NCBI GenBank assembly: GCA_003542955.1
Contig: DPJP01000117.1
Location: forward strand, 1 to 9,903
Source: Armatimonadota bacterium
Lineage (GTDB): Bacteria > Armatimonadota > Zipacnadia > Zipacnadales > UBA11051
Direction of reading: 5' to 3'
Length of the DNA: 9,903 bases
The notes beneath the pieces are model-generated. The model saw nothing but the letters and a program-made list of their open reading frames with translations, was not told the DNA's origin and made no database searches. This document shows, piece after piece, positions 6,943 through 9,903 of the stretch (the first letter of the stretch is position 1; every line of letters starts with the position of its first letter). Position numbers and translations under genes: made by a program.

Positions 6943-8865
6943 ATGTCCATCGGAGCTGATGACGGCCGTGGCGGCGCCGGTGTTGTGGATACACGCCGAG
7001 GAGCGTTCTTCGCGCTGCAGTCGGTGCCCGTAGGGTCGGTGGCGCTGTGGGACGGCTTCTGGGGGCCGCGCCTGAAGACTAATGTCGAGGCAAGCATCCC
7101 GGCGCTGCTTGCCGAGATCGAGGAGCACGGCGGCGTCGACAACTTCCGGCGGCTGACCGGGAGCAAGCAGTGCGAGCGCCGCGGACCCCTGTACACCGAC
7201 TCGGACCTCTACAAGTGGATCGAGGCCGTCGGCATTGCCATGCAGAGCGCTCCGCTGCCCGAGATGAAGCAGGCGTTAGCAGATGTCACCGGCGAAATCG
7301 CCGCCGCACAGGGCGAGGACGGGTACCTGAGCACATACTACGTCGAGGATCGGGCCGACCTGCGCTTCACCCAGCTCGAGCATTCGCATGAGATGTACTG
7401 CGCCGGCCACCTGATGCAGGCCGCCGTCGCCATCCACCGGGCCACCGGCGCCAAAGAGCTGCTCAACGTCGCGCGCGGGTTCGCCGACTACCTCGACGAG
7501 GTCTTCGGGCCCGGCAAGAATGAGACGACCGACGGTCACCCCGAGATCGAGCTGGCGCTGATCGAGTTGTACCGCGCCACGGGGAAGAAGCAGTACCTGG
7601 CGCTTGCGGGCTTCTTCCTCAGCCGACCGCAGTCGCTTGGCAACCTGCCGCCCATCGCGCACCGGCCGGAGCTGATCGGTCACTGCGTGCGCTCCGGCTA
7701 CATCTGCGCCGCGGGCGCCGACTACTACGCCGAGACCGGTGACGACGGCATGCTCAGCAACCTGAGCCTACTGTGGGACGATCTGGTCAACCGCAAGATG
7801 TACATCACCGGGGGCGTCGGCGCCCACCATCTCGGTGAGGAGTTCGGGGAGGCCTATGAACTACCCGCCTCGCGCGCTTACGCCGAGACATGCGCGCAGA
7901 TTGCGCATGCCATGTGGGCGTGGCGGATGCTGCTCATCAGTGGTGATGCCAAGTTCGGCGATGTGCTCGAGCGCATCCTCTACAACGGTTTCCTCTCCGG
8001 GGTCTCCCTCGAGGGCACCGAGTACTTCTACTCGAACCCGCTCGCGGCCAATCCGGGCGGCGCAACGCACCGCAGCTCGCAGGGCAAGTGGCTCCGGCAG
8101 AGCTGGTGGTCGACCACGTGCTGCCCGCCGAACGTGCAGCGCACGCTCGCCTCGATCCCCGGCATGATCATGACCACGAGCCCCGAGGGCATCCAGATAC
8201 ACATCTATGACGCCTGCTGGGCCCGCATGGCGCTGCAGGATGGGACCGCGGTCGACGTGCGCGTCGAGACCAGATACCCGTGGGATGGCGAGATCACCAT
8301 TACGCTCGAGCCCGAACGCGAGAGCGAGTTCGCGCTGATGATGCGCATCCCGGCATGGGCGAAGGGCGCCACCGCGGAGATCAACGGCGAACCCGAGCAA
8401 CAGGAGATCGAGCCCGGCAGCTACCTGTACCTGGACCGCGTCTGGCGCGAGGGTGACACCGTGAAGCTCCACCTGCCGATGGCAGTACGCTTCACCCGCC
8501 CGCACCCCTATGTAGCCGACGGGCGCGGGTGCGTGGCAATCGAGCGCGGGCCGATCGTCTACTGCATCGAGAGCACCGACAATATCTCCGCACCCATCGC
8601 CGACCTGCATATCCCCGCCGAGAAGCTCACGCCGGATGCGTGGGTAGTCGAGCACCGGCCCGAGCTGCTCGGCGGTGTCTGCGTCGTACGCGGGCCTGCG
8701 CTCAAGCCCGTGCCGAGCTTTGCGGGCTTCAGGCTCTACGAAGACGTGACTGACAGTGAGTTCGAGAAGTGGACCGAGACCGAGATAACCGCCATCCCCT
8801 ACTACGCGTGGGCGAACCGCGGCGAGGGACAGATGCGGGTGTGGATTCCGGTGACGGAGTGCTGA
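6943..8865 (+). CDS. GH127 (DUF1680) beta-L-arabinofuranosidase-type hydrolase
   Basis: This 640-residue protein has the length of characterised GH127 enzymes (HypBA1 about 658). The N-terminal barrel carries family hallmarks: LWDGFWGPRL, GEDGYLSTYY, EHSHEMYCAGHLMQAA, DGHPEIELALIELYRATG and MYITGGVGA. Compared from memory with Bifidobacterium HypBA1 (E322 acid/base; E338, C340, C417, C418 Zn ligands, C417 the nucleophile), the active site appears complete: E299 in LGEEFG, E315 and C317 in AETC, and C393-C394 in TTCCPPN, with matching spacing. After about residue 420 come beta-sandwich domains (ALMMRIPAWAKGATAEING; GCVAIERGPIVYCIES). The family removes beta-L-arabinofuranose by an unusual Zn-bound cysteine mechanism; some relatives act on other plant sugars of rhamnogalacturonan II. 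No signal peptide is seen, so it is probably cytoplasmic. It lies 156 bp after the lyase gene and 34 bp before the next lyase-like gene, consistent with one operon. Confidence 0.93.
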   Translation: MSIGADDGRGGAGVVDTRRGAFFALQSVPVGSVALWDGFWGPRLKTNVEASIPALLAEIEEHGGVDNFRRLTGSKQCERRGPLYTDSDLYKWIEAVGIAMQSAPLPEMKQALADVTGEIAAAQGEDGYLSTYYVEDRADLRFTQLEHSHEMYCAGHLMQAAVAIHRATGAKELLNVARGFADYLDEVFGPGKNETTDGHPEIELALIELYRATGKKQYLALAGFFLSRPQSLGNLPPIAHRPELIGHCVRSGYICAAGADYYAETGDDGMLSNLSLLWDDLVNRKMYITGGVGAHHLGEEFGEAYELPASRAYAETCAQIAHAMWAWRMLLISGDAKFGDVLERILYNGFLSGVSLEGTEYFYSNPLAANPGGATHRSSQGKWLRQSWWSTTCCPPNVQRTLASIPGMIMTTSPEGIQIHIYDACWARMALQDGTAVDVRVETRYPWDGEITITLEPERESEFALMMRIPAWAKGATAEINGEPEQQEIEPGSYLYLDRVWREGDTVKLHLPMAVRFTRPHPYVADGRGCVAIERGPIVYCIESTDNISAPIADLHIPAEKLTPDAWVVEHRPELLGGVCVVRGPALKPVPSFAGFRLYEDVTDSEFEKWTETEITAIPYYAWANRGEGQMRVWIPVTEC

Positions 8866-8884
8866 GCGTCGCCCGAGTCTGACC

Positions 8885-8890
8885 GAAGGA
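8885..8890 (+). promoter_or_regulatory. Shine-Dalgarno deciding the start of the second lyase-like gene
   Basis: GAAGGA lies 9 nt before the ATG at 8900, the start that gives a signal peptide. A nearer ATG at 8890 is in another frame, overlaps this site and opens only a 122-residue shadow frame. The site sits in the 34-nt gap after the GH127 stop, which suggests co-transcription. Confidence 0.65.
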
Positions 8891-8899
8891 TGACTGCCG

Positions 8900-9903
8900 A
8901 TGCGGATCAGAGCAGCGCTGATGTGCCTTCTGATGGCGGTGACTATAATGGGCGTCTGCGCCGCGGACGAACTGCCCGACGGCTGGAAGACCTCCGAGCA
9001 ACCCTTTGTCGGCCCGGCGCCGGTTCCCGTGATGGAGCAGATGTTCTGGGTGCAGCTGCCCACGCCGCCGGAGGGGGCTATCGAGGTCACGCCCCCGGAG
9101 GGTGTCATTCTGCTCGACCACACGCGGCCGGGGCAGAACCGCGCCTTCACGCGCTACTACTTCCGCTCGGACCGGGGCCTGAAGGATGTGAGCATCCAGT
9201 TCAAGCCCGCCGACGGCGAGGCCTTCGGCGTGCCTCTGAGCGTGAAGACCTACCGTGAGGACATGACCGAGCACACGATGGCTATACCGGGCCTCGACCC
9301 GGGCGCGCGCAAGCTCGGCCGCTCCTACTACACCGATCAGATGATCGCCACGGCGCGGGAGAACATCGAGAAGTACCCCGACCTGGCGGCTTCACTGCAG
9401 GACTCGACAACGTTCGATGGCAGGAGCGACGAAGAACTCTGGGCCTACTACCCCTCGTGGAACGTGCCGCGCGATTGCTATGCCAACTGGCCCTGCCCCA
9501 GGTGCGGGGAGGTCATCTTCAAGCATAGCGGCTTCTACCCCTGGACGCGAGGCTCGGCTCGGCCCTACAAGGCCACCTGCCCCGAGTGCGGACAGCACTT
9601 CCCGACCAACGACTGGGCCAATGACGACTTCACCAGCGGCGAGTACCCCGACGACGGCTGGGGCTGGGACCCCGGCACGGGCCGCGCCGACGCGATGGCG
9701 TGGGTATCGTACTACCTGCATCATGTGACATGGCAATCCGGCGGCGGCATCGAGCGGCTGGGCCTGCGTTCCCTGCTGCTTGACGACAAGCAGGCCGCCC
9801 ACCGCGCGGCGGTACTGCTTGCGCGGCTGGCTTACGTCTACCCCGGCCTCAACTTCCGCTGGCAGCAGGCACGGCCGAGTTCGCTGAACCGCGCCGGCAG
9901 GGC
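8900..9903 (+). CDS. Second exported heparinase II/III-like protein with zinc-ribbon-like insert (3' truncated by window)
   Basis: The frame from ATG 8900 is open to the window edge (334 codons plus 2 nt, no stop), so the C-terminus is missing. Residues 1-22 are a signal peptide (MRIRAALMCLLMAVTIMGVCAA), probably cut after A21 or A22. Then comes a beta-rich region of about 100 residues (VTPPEGVILLDHTRPGQN...), followed by the start of an alpha-helical domain (YYTDQMIATARENIEKYPDL; LLLDDKQAAHRAAVLLARLAYVYP) of the kind found in heparinase II/III toroids. Between them, C199-PR-C202-G and C227-PE-C230-G form a four-cysteine zinc-ribbon-like insert ending HFPTNDW. I recognise this CPxCG...CPxCG...FPxN pattern from heparinase II/III-family proteins of Planctomycetota-like bacteria. 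The catalytic His/Tyr region lies beyond the window, so lyase activity is inferred from family alone. It is probably periplasmic or secreted and co-transcribed with the GH127 gene. Confidence 0.78.
   Translation, partial: MRIRAALMCLLMAVTIMGVCAADELPDGWKTSEQPFVGPAPVPVMEQMFWVQLPTPPEGAIEVTPPEGVILLDHTRPGQNRAFTRYYFRSDRGLKDVSIQFKPADGEAFGVPLSVKTYREDMTEHTMAIPGLDPGARKLGRSYYTDQMIATARENIEKYPDLAASLQDSTTFDGRSDEELWAYYPSWNVPRDCYANWPCPRCGEVIFKHSGFYPWTRGSARPYKATCPECGQHFPTNDWANDDFTSGEYPDDGWGWDPGTGRADAMAWVSYYLHHVTWQSGGGIERLGLRSLLLDDKQAAHRAAVLLARLAYVYPGLNFRWQQARPSSLNRAGR

Noticed and set aside
7861..9150. A 429-codon minus-strand frame across the GH127 gene and the next start
   Set aside because: It is antisense to the conserved GH127 active site and to the next gene's signal peptide; the translation shows no domain.
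8890..9258. A 122-residue plus-strand frame starting at ATG 8890
   Set aside because: It overlaps the signal-peptide-bearing gene starting at 8900 in another frame, is Arg/Gly/Ala-rich with no domain, and its ATG overlaps the Shine-Dalgarno.

Overview
The window is a high-GC (roughly two-thirds G+C by eye), tightly coded stretch of bacterial chromosome. It holds four rightward genes for carbohydrate degradation and the first 13 codons of a leftward gene at the left edge. Every start has a recognisable Shine-Dalgarno sequence. The protein styles are typical of saccharolytic members of phyla such as Planctomycetota, Lentisphaerota, Armatimonadota and related candidate phyla: exported heparinase II/III-like proteins with CPxCG pairs, FG-GAP/VCBS propellers fused to enzymes, and cytoplasmic GH31 and GH127 enzymes. 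That placement is inferred from gene style; no rRNA, tRNA or marker gene is present to fix the taxon.

Layout. Positions 1-41 (minus strand) are the start of a divergent gene. Positions 42-462 are a noncoding divergent intergenic region of about 420 bp. It contains a 9-nt-period tandem repeat (214-240) that forms one arm of an imperfect 29-nt inverted repeat (214-242 / 282-310). Positions 463-2733 encode a GH31 glycoside hydrolase without a signal peptide. Positions 2890-6786 encode a very large exported protein with an N-terminal CAZyme-associated alpha/beta domain, a heparinase II/III-type toroid plus beta-sandwich, and a C-terminal FG-GAP/VCBS propeller with five calcium-loop motifs. Positions 6943-8865 encode a GH127 beta-L-arabinofuranosidase-type enzyme with its Zn/Cys active site intact. 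Positions 8900-9903 encode the N-terminal third to half of a second exported heparinase II/III-like protein. It has a CPxCG...CPxCG zinc-ribbon-like insert and runs off the right edge.

How the genes may work together (inference). The two secreted polysaccharide-lyase-like proteins could cleave a uronate-containing polymer outside the cytoplasm. The two leaderless glycosidases could then trim neutral sugars (alpha-linked hexose or xylose by GH31; beta-L-arabinofuranose or a similar sugar by GH127) from imported oligosaccharides. A pectin-like or arabinose-decorated acidic glycan would fit, but the substrate cannot be read from the sequence. No transporter, sulfatase or recognised regulator is visible here. 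The divergent gene at the left edge could be anything, because only 13 codons are seen. The 156-bp gaps before the second and third genes leave room for internal promoters or processing hairpins. The 34-bp gap before the fourth gene looks operonic.
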